Positions 11,601 to 30,642 of a DNA stretch of 64,000 bases are shown here, in pieces; positions within the stretch are counted from its first letter, which is position 1, and each line of letters opens with the position of its first letter. This stretch comes from Siphlonurus alternatus (taxonomy: Eukaryota > Arthropoda > Insecta > Ephemeroptera > Siphlonuridae), in assembly GCA_949825025.1 (NCBI GenBank), contig OX463781.1, positions 4,443,370 to 4,507,369 of the forward strand. The letters run 5' to 3'. Below the pieces are notes generated by a model that was not told the DNA's origin, made no database searches, and worked only from the letters and a program-made list of their open reading frames with translations. Both the position numbers and the translations under genes were made by a program.

Positions 11601-12725
11601 CAAGAGTGTTTGTTGTGGGGTAACAGAGTTGTTATACCCAAGTCCTTGCAAGAAAGAGTGTTGCAACTGATACACAAAAATCACTGTGGTATCACAAAAA
11701 CAAAAATGCTGGTTAGATCACTACTTTGGTGGCCTAATATTGACTTAGATATAGAACAGTTTATTAGTTCTTGTACAGTATGTCAAAAAGTATTGCCAGC
11801 AAAACAACCAAACCTTGCTCCCTGGCCTGCAGCCAGCAGAGTGTGGGAAAGAGTTCACATTGATTTTTGTAAAATACATGACACTACTTTGTTTGTACTC
11901 ATAGATTCATACTCCAAATGGATGGAAGTTGTAATCATGAAAAAAACAGATGCAAACTCCACCATAGCTGTGTTACAAAAAATATTTTCATTCTTGGGAC
12001 TAGCCTGTCAAATAGTATCTGATAATGGACCCCCATTCACATCATCTGAGTTCAAATCATTCTGTGAAAATAATGGTATTGAACACAAAACAAGCCCACC
12101 TTATCACAGTCAAAGCAATGGTGCTGCTGAAAAAGCTGTCCATATTGTAAAATCATTTATCAAAAAAGCTATTGTTGAAAGCAAGGAGAAAAATTATGAT
12201 TTTGATATGCAAACTATCCTTGATAATTTTCATTTATCATACAGAACTACCCCCAGTACAAGCACCAACAAAGCTCCAGCTGATTTTATTTTTAGAAACA
12301 AAATCAGAACCCCTCTGTCCAACTTGAACCCTCTAACAGCTGTTCTAAACAAAAAGGAAAGTGAGACAGTAAAACCTCCTAAATGTAAATTTAGTGCTGG
12401 TGATAAAGTTCTCACCAAAACCATTGGAGATAAAATACAGTCATGGAAGGAGGCAGAGGTAGTTGATCAGTTGAGCCCTTTTGTGTACAATGTAAAGTGT
12501 AATGGGGTGGTCAAGAAAACTCATATTGACCATATGAAACATGTTAAGGTAGGCACCACCCAGAACAGTGATGTTATTATGGAGAAAACACTGTCTGAAC
12601 CAGTTGTAAAGGACCCAGCAGGTCCTGAGGTCAAGGGACCAGACCCTGGCCCTGGCACCAGTCAAGGCTTATCACTCAGAGCCTCCAATAGGGTAAGGAA
12701 AAAACCTGATGTGTTAGACTTGTAG
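8670..12725 (+). CDS. Ty3/gypsy gag-pol polyprotein
   Basis: One uninterrupted 1351-aa frame with Gag and Pol fused. Domains in order: capsid-like Gag (residues about 1-190); two CCHC zinc knuckles from residue 223 (CWRCGYTDHSPDSC, CNQCHSVGHLARMC); retropepsin-like protease at 344 (LIDTCADVTVFPL); reverse transcriptase with YIDD at 639-642; RNase H with SSDAS (Asp about 786); and integrase with an HKNH...CTVC zinc-binding region, then Asp1065, Asp1118 and Glu1154, a DD35E spacing. The order PR-RT-RH-IN defines Ty3/gypsy; the WPNIDLDIE and WERVHIDF words resemble the K02A2.6-like lineage. The oddity is DTC where the protease motif is normally DTG or DSG, one base from DTG. The ATG at 8670 is the first in frame; a short basic Ser-rich linker separates the knuckles from the protease. 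Confidence 0.95.
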   Translation: MPHKNEKSVPSIGEFDPERETLSAYFLRLECMFKVNKTSEDLKSATLIALIGRSAVQVLIDKAVPGSPMDLSYSGCKKLLKEHYDSVVIQSVERFHLTSREQKEGESIADFAAALQHLSIKCDLSTDALKTTLADSFNRNVRDKRIQTFLIQENLDFGEAVKKAKAMEAAFKISDGPKAAKQKSQEEEEKKTGPKEEDGSEGDVHALQARNWVPRPRKEETPCWRCGYTDHSPDSCGAQKYKCNQCHSVGHLARMCKQNGMYRNSKSDKHSKYSKCKLHKKDRREKKKIHCTCKKSVSSSSGSDSSSSSDELSCNLIGSVKKGGKNPYKVKVDINDKKVSMLIDTCADVTVFPLSKFERKFPNTKLDKSSVSLSTYGGDNLKIVGQAQVNVKYKDQHSLQLPIVVIDTNTKQKPLLGRDWLSKIKIDWSEFKVVHKINQVPEFNKHSHDKMVQILKEKYSDVFAEGVGEIKGVEARIHVDPKAQPVYCKAIDVPYAIKPAVEAEIKSKVDQNILLPVTIAKWATNVLPIHKKGDPKAVRLVGNFKITINPHIETEHYPLPNFKDMSTTWVNCKYFSVIDLSKAYLQVKVHPDDQKYLTINTHLGLFKYTRLIYGISSAPTIFQEIMDKMLRGLDGTNCYIDDILVAGRTKVEAKERLHAVFKRLHKHGVRVNVKKCQFVQPSVHYVGHKVSAEGTHPLPEKFQAIQDAPAPTCLSEVQKFIGLLNYYHEYIENLATLAKPLYQLNECNFKWTDTEQKSYERCKQAFLNAPMLVPYGSYKDIVVSSDASPVGIGAILAHIDDNGTQRPIFFASRTLTETEQNYSQIHKEALSLKYAVDKFHKFIWGRKFILLTDHHPLTNIFGEDKSLPATARARMQRFAAILANYQYKIKYIKSANNIPADILSRLPLPVVSKGQVNFFAVNIEPNLPLSLDKIALESKKDSSLAKAITLTAYGWPNFTTDEGLQPYFKHRLDLSLEQECLLWGNRVVIPKSLQERVLQLIHKNHCGITKTKMLVRSLLWWPNIDLDIEQFISSCTVCQKVLPAKQPNLAPWPAASRVWERVHIDFCKIHDTTLFVLIDSYSKWMEVVIMKKTDANSTIAVLQKIFSFLGLACQIVSDNGPPFTSSEFKSFCENNGIEHKTSPPYHSQSNGAAEKAVHIVKSFIKKAIVESKEKNYDFDMQTILDNFHLSYRTTPSTSTNKAPADFIFRNKIRTPLSNLNPLTAVLNKKESETVKPPKCKFSAGDKVLTKTIGDKIQSWKEAEVVDQLSPFVYNVKCNGVVKKTHIDHMKHVKVGTTQNSDVIMEKTLSEPVVKDPAGPEVKGPDPGPGTSQGLSLRASNRVRKKPDVLDL

Positions 12726-13619
12726 TAGTATGCATATTGTCACTATGTTGTATATGCATACTGTGTGCTTTTAGCTGTAAGAAAATTCATGTTTGACAAA
12801 CTAAAAAAATTCAAATTGGCATTGTAAGATTAAAATGTTGTAGTTCAAAATGATGTTACCTAACTGGAGATTTAAAACTATTGTGTCATTTATTGTTAGG
12901 TATTTAATTTTAAAGAGAGAGAGAAATGAAATGATGTTATTAATAAAGTTGTAATACTGTATCATTATTAATGCTCATTTCAGCTGTTTTTAGTTTATAG
13001 TCTTAATGCTAGATGGCGCTAGCTTACAGAATTTAAATAAAAATATAGTTCGAGTTTTGACTGTTAGAGAGCGCAACAGTAGAATTTTGTATTGAAAAAT
13101 GGAAAAAACAGTTGTAAAGGACCCAGCAGGTCCTGAGGTCAAGGGACCAGACCCTGGCCCTGGCACCAGTCAAGGCTTATCACTCAGAGCCTCCAATAGG
13201 GTAAGGAAAAAACCTGATGTGTTAGACTTGTAGTAGTATGCATATTGTCACTATGTTGTATATGCATACTGTGTGCTTTTAGCTGTAAGAAAATTCATGT
13301 TTGACAAACTAAAAAAATTCAAATTGGCATTGTAAGATTAAAATGTTGTAGTTCAAAATGATGTTACCTAACTGGAGATTTAAAACTATTGTGTCATTTA
13401 TTGTTAGGTATTTAATTTTAAAGAGAGAGAGAAATGAAATGATGTTATTAATAAAGTTGTAATACTGTATCATTATTAATGCTCATTTCAGCTGTTTTTA
13501 GTTTATAGTCTTAATGCTAGATGGCGCTAGCTTACAGAATTTAAATAAAAATATAGTTCGAGTTTTGACTGTTAGAGAGCGCAACAGTAGAATTTTGTAT
13601 TGAAAAATGGAAAAAACAG
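12604..13619 (+). repeat. 508-bp tandem duplication at the 3' end of the retrotransposon
   Basis: 12604-13111 is repeated at 13112-13619. The unit holds the last ~40 codons of gag-pol, the 3' non-coding stretch, the purine tract and the first 185 bp of the LTR (partial LTR 12927-13111). The junction is at a shared CAG (12601-12603 and 13109-13111), pointing to microhomology-mediated or template-switch duplication. By eye the two units are identical. The repeated 3' end of gag-pol (13112-13233) has no start of its own. Confidence 0.93.
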
Positions 13620-13714
13620 CTTCGAATTTAAACTCAAGAATCCGTGAGTTTTTATTTAATCATCCTTATGTTAATACTATTTAATTACATCAAATAGAGA
13701 CTAAGGATACTTCA
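13435..13714 (+). repeat. 3' LTR of the Ty3/gypsy element
   Basis: Full-length copy of the 5' LTR, preceded by purine tract AAAGAGAGAGAGAAA and followed by the target duplicate AATAT. The apparent identity with the 5' LTR argues for a recent insertion. Confidence 0.95.
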
Positions 13715-13719
13715 AATAT

Positions 13720-14865
13720 AAATATTAGAGTATAATTATCTATAATAGAAATTTCAATCCTGAAATAATATTAACAAAATTGTTTCTTTTCATTGAATAA
13801 TTTTATTAGTTCAAAAGTGGTTAATCATTATATCATAAGGGAAATTTTATGAGTTGCTTTCAAATTAATATTTCCCACTGTTTTAAGATATATTAGTTAA
13901 AGTCGTCTCCCCTTATCTTTGGTCTGCCGTTACGAACCTTTTCCTTTGTCCTCCAATACAAAACTAATAGAGGGTCGTGTGACGTCACACTAAAAATAAG
14001 TGGAGACTACTTTATACTAGTTATATGATGATTTAAAACTGAGGATGTAATTTGTGTAATTCTGGTAAAAATGTTAAATTTTAGAGTATATTTATATATA
14101 TATATATATATATATATTCATTATACTCTCTAAACATAGATAATTGAATACAAGTCAGTCAAATCACCTAAAATATTTGCATTGTTGTGACATCACATCA
14201 TCAATTTGCAGTTTAATTTTTAGTGTATTTTAGAGTGATCAGAAAATTCTTAAAAAAAATATTACAAACGATGTTCAATATTATGTACCCTAAATATATT
14301 GCAAAACAATCACACAAATGGCATTAATTGCAGATCATAAGACAATACTTTTTTCATTCAAACAGCAGCATTATAATTAACACTGCAATAATGAAATCGT
14401 ATGGTAGAGTAAGAAACTATGAGTTTTTAATCTACATTTTTCTATTTCTATCTAAAAATGTATGTGACAGGCGCCTTACGCAATAGCTATGTCACGACTT
14501 CCTAACTATAATATATATATTAATAAGCCTGTGTGATAAACATTTACAGTCGTTGATCCAGAAAAAATATTTTGGGGGAAGAGACTGCCTTCATAAGGCC
14601 AATGTTGAAAAAAAAAATTAGGAGTCGGGGAAGCCTGTATTGCCCATATTAAATCAAACATTTTGGAGGGAAGGAGGGAGGGGGCTGCAGCCCCTTATCC
14701 CCCCTTTTCTCCTGGATCTGCGTCTGAACATTTGCATGTAACGGTGTTTTGTTCATTAGTTACAAAATATTAAATACAAATTGACATTACATAAATTAAA
14801 GTCCTACATTTAAATATGCAAAAAAATTTATTTGTCCATATAATTATTATCTTTTCTGTCATGGT
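13720..14865. other. AT-rich spacer between retrotransposon and GR gene B
   Basis: No gene seen. Holds a (TA)n run at 14093-14116 and, at about 14565-14715, a G-rich/C-rich segment whose ends are inverted (GATCCAGAAAAAA versus TTTTCTCCTGGATC), probably a small repeat. Removing the retrotransposon leaves roughly 1.25 kb between GR genes B and A. Confidence 0.5.
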
Positions 14866-17800
14866 TCAGCAAACTTGGACGCACGGCTCGGGGTGGGTGA
14901 TGGTGTGAAACTGAACCAGCACCAACATGTAGGCCATAACTGCACCCGTCATCTGAAATTTGACAGTTGAAATTTGATAATTGTCAGATTTTAACACATG
15001 AACTGCATGATGGTAAATTAATTAGATTAATTCATTAATGTTTAAATATTAATACATTGTCATATTAACCCTAGCATTACCAAGAAGGAGAAGGACGGAG
15101 AGTCAAAACGACCCGCTATTTAAATTACATGTTAAAAAAATATTTTTTACCCTAGAACTTTTTTAAGGAAATACATTGCTGGGTTGCTAAATATGGATCA
15201 TGAATTTTTTCAGAAATTTTTGAGCAGTATTTCACACTTTTTGGCTATACGATTTTGAGGACGTGTTAAAAAATTTAACATAAATTAGCAAATAAGAGCT
15301 TGAGGTTTTCTATCTAAATGTATAATATAGTAAAAATTTTAATACAGTTACAGTCTACTTAATTATATTGCAAAATATGCATTGAAACATCGTGGATGCG
15401 TTGAACTCTTTTTGACTATTATTTACTCACCATGTAGATTAACGATAAATCGAGTGGAATGCTGTTGTAAATCGAGTACTTGATTTTTGTGTGTAGAAGT
15501 TGTTCACGGAATAGTCGAATCTGTAAACAAATTTAGTAATATATAGTCAAATTTATATGATATTCCTTCTAGAATTAACCGGAAGTGTGAAATTTGTGGC
15601 TATAACTTTTGCAACACCGCTGAGGAAATTTAGAGAAAGATTTATAATAGCAGAACTTACCTATAATAAGTGGGAAATTTATAGCACTTGAATATAAATA
15701 GAAAGGACGAAAACCCCTTCACTTCTGGTACTTCCGGAGGGAATATCAGACTAATTTCAAAGTAGCTGCTAAACTATACATTATGATGAACAGTCACAAT
15801 GTTAGCAAGTCATTTTTATTCTATATAACAGTCTTAATTAAATAGAAAGTAGAGCGGCCAAATTTGTGACATACTAGTACTAAGATATTAAATATATGTT
15901 GCTGCTTGAGAAATTTGATTAAAAAGGAGAAATTTGTGATCATAAAAATTTGTAAGAAGCAATTTTTTTAAATAACATTTAGACCTAAGGGTTAAAATAT
16001 ACATAAGAAAGTAATAGAACTTAATTAAAACATTATTTCAAATTTAATTAATATATATTTTTTGTATTTATCAATCATGATGCTGAAATTAAAATTAATT
16101 TTAAAGAAACGATGTATTTTAATGTTAAATGGGCAAATTAAAAACTGGAAGTCACTGCAGCGCAGACGCTACAGTTGAAAATCAACAATACCAATATTTT
16201 TATCCATACGTGATGCAGTTGCATGGGTGGCAGTTACAAATCAAGTGCGTACAGATCCGTGCGTACGTCAATATGACGTCAAAATCAAGACAGCTTATAA
16301 AAAAATAAATAAATAGTTAAACCATTTCCTCCGTACCTCTTCTTTCAACAACGTGGACCGCGATGAAAAATCGAGCTTCGAAACAACTTCTCTCGTCCGC
16401 AGTGCCTATGGGAACAAAATATTTTAACAATATTTAAAATATGACTCAAGATTTCAATTGGCAAATCACATAGAGCGTAGATAATTTAGTTGCATCATTT
16501 TGTCGCCATACTGTCATATTGTAAAAAAAATAAATAAAAATAATTAATAAAAAAAAATGCAATATACCATCTATTGTCAAGGATAATAAAAGTCTAGGAT
16601 AGGTTATGACGCCAAATTATTTAATTAAGGTCACCGAATATTTCCGTCAAATTTTGGAACAGATCCCTAACGTAAGACAGTAGCCAATATCAATTACTGA
16701 TATAGAACAGCTGACCTATGAAATCCATTCCTTAAACATGACGTCACCGGGATGGGGTGGTATTTGGTTGGTGCCATATTGCAATTATTGATTACAAAGT
16801 AAGCTATCTTGTCTTTTATATATTATCACCCTTGATCTGGACTATATCGCAAAATGAAGTAAAAATAACGTGAATTTCGTACGTGCTCTATCTTAAAGAA
16901 GGAGAGTGGCTCCAGCTTTAATATATTTATAAAATTTTTAAATCAGTAAAACATGATAAGGGGCATTCACAAAGCCTTAAAGACACATTAAAGGCTCAAT
17001 AATTTAAGGCCAGAACTTTTGGGTTAAAAAAAAAGTCTAAAATTAAGCTTTAAATTATCGAGCCTTAAATGTAGCCTTAAAGGACCTATGACCATTTCAC
17101 AGTTTCACATATAATAGCCGATGAAAAGGCACCTGTGACGTCATTTGTACACATTCTGCGTTGACGGTATAGGAAAATCCCTGCAAAAGATAGTTTCACT
17201 CTAGCTGCATCCTCGGACATAATTTTAATTCTCGAATGTTGAAATTTTACCAGGGCAGTCTTGATAGTATTTGTCAAATATTCTGAAAGAAATTTGTTGT
17301 TGACGTTCACACAGACTGATTTATTGCAGTAGCAAGATAAGCCAAAAATTTAACATTGTTTTCCTATGCAACATTTTTCTATTCTTGCCACTGCAATAAG
17401 TCAGTCTGTGTGAATGTCACCAGCAAAATTCTTTCAGGATATTTGACGAACACTATCAAGACTGCCCTGATAAAATTTCAACAATCCAGAAATAAAATTA
17501 TGTCCGTGGTTGCAGCTAGAATGAAACTGTCTTTTGCAGTGATTTCCCTATGTTGTCGCCGCAGACTGGGTACAAATGACGTCACAGGTGCCTTTTCATC
17601 AGCTATTATCTCTGATATTATTGCTGCTGGATCAATTTTTTATATGAATCCGTATCATACTGAGGCAATACGAACTGTGGACTTAATACTGTGAAATGGT
17701 CATAGGGCCTTTAAGACTTTTTTAATGCCTGTTGATATGTCTGCAACAAAATAACGTCACATCAAATCTTTTTTTCTCGAATTTCAGCAGAAAGTTTAAG

Positions 17801-20000
17801 TGTTCAAAAAATGTTGCATCAGTGATGTAATTTCGCGGCAAAGGGAAGCAACCAATAACACCTGTTTATTGCAAAACAGGTGTCATTAGAGCTGTTTACA
17901 TTGGCTTGATCCGTTCCATTATTGTTTATGGTACGCCTGCATGGCATCCTACCACTGTAATGAATATGTCTATACTAGAGAGAATTCAAAATACTGCCAC
18001 AAAACTCATGTGCAGTGACAAATCCCTTGATTCAAAAGCTCGCCTTAAAAAAATAAGACTTCTATCAATAGTTGATTTGTTAAGGCAAATAGATCTGACA
18101 TTCCTTAAACGGTGCTTAGATGGTAAATATTGTTTACGTCCCCTTGACATAATCTCTGTTGATGAAAGAGCTGCCAATTATGGCAGAGGTAGCAAACAAG
18201 GGTTGTTGTTTATTCCTCCTTTTGCTAGCTCAGAGGCTCATCAAAAATCTTTTTACATTAGGGTGTGTCATGCTTGGAACAATTTACCCCTAGGTATTAG
18301 ATCTCTTAATGGCTCATTGTTTTTTTCAAAATTAAATGCTTATTTATTGAGTCATTCATTGTAAATAGTTTGTTTATTGATTTTTTGTGTTTTTTACACG
18401 CTTAATTATAATAATTATTTACACGCATGTTATCTTATTGTTATGTTTTCCTCGATATTATTATTTTAATCGTTAAAAGGGATACTATTCGCAACCTCGT
18501 TGTGATTTGTTCTTTAAAGGACTGTTATAGTGTCACCTGCCAACTGTTATGTATGTAACATGTGGGAAATATAATGAAATAAAAAAATAAATAAAAATAA
18601 CAGCGCAACTCTCAAGAAACCCCTCGTGCAATTGGCTGCTTTCCTTTGTTGCATATTACGTCATTAATGCAAATTTTTTAACGCTAAACATTGAATGGCC
18701 TGAAGTCGGGAAAGGTGGTGTATCCTTTGATGCAGACATATGTTTTACTGTATCAAAAACTTTAAAAATATATAAAATATGAAGCTGTTCCTCTCTTTTA
18801 AGCCACCACAACATAAAAGCTTTGTACGTAGACACGTTTTCTGATGTTACCTCATCCACGGCAGCACTGCAGACCCACGTGATGTGCATGAGGCGCCCGT
18901 ACATGATGAGCACCCAGCCAATACCATCAAGGATGACGAGGCATCGTTGTTCACCTAATGACTTGGAGAGATCAAAGACTCCGACCAAAGTGTAGTAAGC
19001 AGATTCCATGGTGTCGATGAAGTTCACGGTCCAGCTGTACAGCAGGTGCGCCTGGTAGAGTGCGCACATTGGGCCGGAAAGTGCGCTCAGCTGACCGTGG
19101 TGTTCGCGCAGCTGCTCCAGACGGAGGGCGGAGACTTGAGCAGATTGTGCCATGGAAAGATCCTGCAAAAGGGTCTATTTTATGAGCTGTAGAATTGGTG
19201 AAAACAAGTGAACTATTACTTGTTTTTAAAGAATGTATCTAAGATTGACAATTTATTCAAGAAAGACTGATTATTAATGAAAATTGTAAAGTGTTTTGTA
19301 ATTTAGTGATGTATTGTTGACTTGCCTTTAAAAAAAAATAATAAATTTGAATTTGAATTTAAGCAGTCCTGTTAAAGACCTTAATATCATACAAATAAAA
19401 ACTGAATTTTTTACGTACCTGAATTTCGTAATTAATAAAATGAAAATACTCTTTCTGCATCCATACCATGATAATCATTTCCTCCTCTATCAGGCAATGC
19501 AGAGCTCGAAATAAAAATATCAACTCCTTCTCACTGACTCCATACTCGCTGTCACATTCCCACAGAAATATTTCTTGAGCAATTACGAGAAAAATTAGAA
19601 ACCATAGTACTACCATGGACGTATTTACAAAATTTGTTAATTTTATTTCAAAAGATGTTGAACATTTTAAAATATGCCTAAAAGTACATAAATATTGATA
19701 AATATCATACGAACACTTTTCATAAGATAATTTCATAGTTAAAATAGGAATTGCAGAGAAGAAAGTAATCACATATCTAATGCAGGCAATGAAACTCATA
19801 GTCGCATTTTCGTAGTCATCGTTTTCAATTGAAGTTCGCACGCCCAAGAGCAAATATGTGGCTCGAAGTAAACAACAACAGGCCAAAAAAATAGTGACAA
19901 ATGCAAATCGAATTGTGTTAAATGCAGTACGACTTTGGTACAATGTATCACAACCAAAACACCTCATAGAATATGAAAATGCTCTCAGAGCTCGCTTCAT
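14866..20000 (-). CDS. Gustatory receptor gene B (7tm_7 family)
   Basis: Same five phase-0 exons as gene A: 20000-19419 (194 codons), 19162-18851 (104), 16405-16337 (23), 15520-15431 (30) and 14952-14866 (28 plus TGA), giving 379 aa with canonical splice sites and no stop. Exon 1 begins MKRALRAFSYSMRCFGCD, which supports the same start in gene A. Exon 4 encodes IRLFREQLLH...IPLDLSLIYM, nearly identical to A. Exon 5 encodes VMAYMLVLVQFHTITHPEPC, containing the GR signature. As in the family, a taste-neuron membrane receptor channel is expected; the ligand cannot be inferred. Intron 2 (16406-18850) has grown by insertion of a 640-bp palindrome and a LINE 3' end. It is the closest relative of A and C. 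Confidence 0.9.
17075..17713. mobile_element. Foldback element, family M8, copy 1
   Basis: About 640-bp inverted repeat. CTTAAAGGACCTATGACC at the left mirrors the right end near 17700, and both arms contain GCACCTGTGACGTCATTTGT-type sequence. Open frames on both strands spell the same peptide (YLTNTIKTAL...KFQ), as expected of inverted arms rather than genes. A second copy is at 21942-22657. Confidence 0.75.
17885..18602 (+). mobile_element. 5'-truncated LINE, 3' end of reverse-transcriptase ORF
   Basis: Open frame to a stop at 18364 encoding the region downstream of the RT catalytic core: LIRSIIVYGTPAWHP, then ILERIQNTATK and CHAWNNLPLGIRSL, words typical of the C-terminal end of non-LTR retrotransposon polymerases (Jockey/CR1-like). 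A ~230-bp 3' non-coding stretch ends in an (AAATAA)-like A-rich tail. The catalytic YADD motif is missing, so it is a dead fragment. It sits antisense in intron 2 of GR gene B. Confidence 0.8.
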
Positions 20001-21085
20001 GATGTAGCGTGAAATGAGCTGTTTATGTGGTATGAATGCGAAGTTGTTTTGGCAATCAATTATAATTTCATATATGGATTATCTATAAAATAATTACTAA
20101 AGAGAAATATTGCTTGGTAATTTAATTTAATAATTTAATGAAATTGCTCTTTCATTCATTGATTTTATTGTGTACGTATTAACAATCATTTTAGCAGAGG
20201 GCAAGTAGTTCTGTTTGATCATTATTGTTTTGTATTTCTCACGGCATATTATTTGGACAACATTCTCATGCTGCTATGAAATCGATTTTCTGAAGATTCA
20301 TCTCACCTTCCCTGTACTTATTGTTTTATATCATACATTTATAATTAAAGTATAATACGGAGCATATTGTATAGAATAATATATCATTATGGCCATATTA
20401 ATCACTTGTATATATTTTATAAAGAGTTTGATTAATATATATATATATATATATATATTTACTTGTTTTTTAAATTTTTATTTTCAGAATGACTGAGGCT
20501 ATCATAATTGTAATAGTAGCAATAAATACAATTTTGTTGCTGAATAACACAATACTCAATTTTTCAAAAAATGTGCAATATATCAAACAGCTAAATTATA
20601 TTAATTTTTATAAACATGTTTGAAAAAATCAAAAATAGTTATTTTAACTCTTTTGCACAAAATTGAAAAATGTATTGATGAACAGAGACTTTTACTCTGT
20701 AAAGCTCACATTTTAGAGTAATTAAATGTCTGAAAATATATTATCAAAGTTATAATATAAACATAGAATTATTAATATATTATACACTTATTTTAAAAAC
20801 TAACTATATTCCAATTAAACAAAAATTTATCAGTATTATCAGTGATTTTTAGTTGCATTTCTTTCTCCTTATTGTCAGTGCTTATATAAGTTTGATTGTA
20901 TTGAACATGTAAAAATAACTTAATATAAATGTGTGTAACTATTTTTATGTGTGTACTATTTTATATCAGTGCGTATTTTTACAATTTCAGTGATAACAAG
21001 GAACAAAACTGAAATTGAAAATACATAACTAAAAGTCTTTATTTAAATAAGCAACAAAAATTCATTCAATCATTCCATGTATTTC
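20001..21085. other. AT-rich spacer between GR genes B and C
   Basis: No gene seen. Contains a (TA)n run at about 20434-20458. The first ~100 bp upstream of gene B resembles the sequence upstream of gene C (GTTATTTTGGCAAT... and AAAATA..TACT..AGGGAAATATTGCTT words), so the 5' flank was duplicated with the genes and may include the promoter. Confidence 0.45.
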
Positions 21086-28992
<7,907 letters not shown>

Positions 28993-29944
28993 GGTCTGTC
29001 GTGAAACAAGTTGTTTATGTAGTATGAATGCGAAGTTATTTTGGCAATAAATTGTAATTTCATTTATGGATTCTCTATAAAATATTTACTGAAGGGAAAT
29101 ATTGCTTTGTAATTTAATTATTTATATTGTTAACTTGAATCCATAGATATATATACGCAAATAATTTAATCAAATTGCTCATTCATTCATTGCTTTTATT
29201 TTACGTGTTAAAAATCATTTTAGCAGATGGTATGTTTTGTTTGTTCATTCTTGCTTTGTATTTCTCTTTATATATTAAGACGTCATTCATGCGGGTAAAA
29301 AAAAAAAATCGATTATCTGAAGATGCACCTCACTTCCGCTGTCATTATGATTGTTTTAATTTTAGGCAATTATAATTAACGTATAATTAAACATTAATTA
29401 ATATATTTATATAAATATAATAATTAATCACTTATACTTATTATATTTTAAAATGTTTTTACTATTAAAATCTCTAGTTTCAAAAACAGCAATTTGAATT
29501 TTCAGTAAGGGCCATTTTCTTAGCAAAAATGATGGGATTATGATCTTACAGTTAGTTGAATATGCAAATTGCCGGTTTTGAATTTAGGCAACTCCATATG
29601 ATTACGTTATATTTTTTAAATGAATAGAAATAATACAACAAAATATAAATTAAGTTTTGGATACTTTTTGTAATATATAATATAACTTATTAAAAATTAC
29701 ATTAATCATCATTTTTTTTTATAAAAATTTCAAATAAAAATATGACTGAAGTCTTATGAAATTTACATATAGTTTAATTGCTGTTTTTTATACATAATAG
29801 GTATATAAGCCATATTTTTCAAAAATAAAGTATTTTTATTATATTATAAATTAAAATATTTTTTTTTTACTGTATAAAATATTAATTACCATAAGAATCA
29901 ATCCGATCAATCAATAACACCAAGAAAAAGAGTTAAGACGTTTC

Positions 29945-30440
29945 TTCCATGAGCAATGTCGCGCGAGGCTTGGCAGGGCGAGAAAAACGCACTTGCAGTA
30001 AAATTATATGGCAGCCATATTAGCGAAGAAAAATCGCTTTCCCGCAGCGATTTAATCGCACCGCGAGAGTTTGACGTTAATTGAGAAGCGTTAAGGCGGA
30101 TTCACAAGGCGATTTCCAGCCTGCGACGCAAAGCGAATAATGCGCACTTGCTGTGACATCTATTGGCGGCCATATTTGTCGATTAAAAAAAAGAGCAACG
30201 CAATTAACGCGATTTCGCTGCCGCAACCCGGCGAATTCGCTCGCTCCTAGGATTTCACAGCTTGTGTGACAAAATCGCGTCGCATCGCCGCTGTCGCCAT
30301 CTGAATCCGCCTTTACGAATCTTTTTCTATCATCATGATTTTTTATTTTTCCCTGCCAGTATGGCCGCCTAATGCTTCACTGCAAATGCACTTCCCTCGT
30401 CTTTTCAATTAAGCCTCGCGTGACATCGCTCCATGGAAAA
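29945..30440. mobile_element. Palindromic element M3 carrying a nested M2 MITE
   Basis: The outer arms pair across the insertion: ATGAGCAATGTCGCGCGAGG on the left mirrors CCTCGCGTGACATCGCTCCAT-type sequence near 30417-30435, and TATGGCAGCCATA mirrors TATGGCCGCC. The inner element at 30094-30312 interrupts it. Half copies of M3 are at 960-1128 and 48760-48978. Confidence 0.65.
30094..30312. mobile_element. MITE, family M2, with TTA target duplication (PIF/Harbinger-like)
   Basis: 219-bp element with inverted ends AGGCGGATTCA and TGAATCCGCCT, flanked by TTA at 30091-30093 and 30313-30315. A 3-bp TTA duplication fits PIF/Harbinger. The body has CGATTAAC/GCGTCGCATCG-type GC-rich arms. Other copies: 34901-35105, 43540-43690, 44011-44213 and 44217-44425. 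Confidence 0.8.
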
Positions 30441-30642
30441 GCATCATTAGTCGCCTATTAACGCTACTATATTTTACATATAATATGCTGCTGGCGTACT
30501 TTGCCACACTTTCAATAGCTATATTTAAAAATAGCTCAGGCACTCAAAAGATCTAAAAAAACTCAGGCCCTTTTTTTTTTCTATTCACTTCTGTTAGAAA
30601 AAATTCATGCAGGTTGTCCATTGCAGGCTTTTTTTTTTCTAT

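Larger units (their letters stand above)
8260..13714 (+). mobile_element. Ty3/gypsy LTR retrotransposon, apparently recent insertion
   Basis: Complete element bounded by 280-bp LTRs (8260-8539 and 13435-13714), each starting TGAAATGATG and ending GATACTTCA, that look identical by eye. The flanking 5-bp target duplication is AATAT (8255-8259 and 13715-13719). A primer-binding-site candidate TGGCGACGATGG starts at 8542, two bases after the 5' LTR. Purine tracts AAAGAGAGAGAGAAA precede the partial LTR at 12927 and the 3' LTR. A single gag-pol frame occupies 8670-12725. There is no env frame. An internal 508-bp tandem duplication makes the 3' end unusual. Inserted between GR genes B and A, on the opposite strand to them. 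Confidence 0.95.

Noticed and set aside
9117..12665. Minus-strand frames within the retrotransposon
   Set aside because: Shadows of gag-pol without recognisable domains.
15065..15992. TTAACCCTAGCATTACC and a distant AAGGGTTAA as piggyBac-like ends
   Set aside because: The pair would enclose receptor exon 4 of gene B, the inverted match is only a few bases, and no TTAA duplication supports an element.
17086..17694. Two opposite frames with the same peptide
   Set aside because: They are the two arms of foldback element M8; the similarity follows from the inverted repeat, and the second copy at 21942 has stops and frameshifts.
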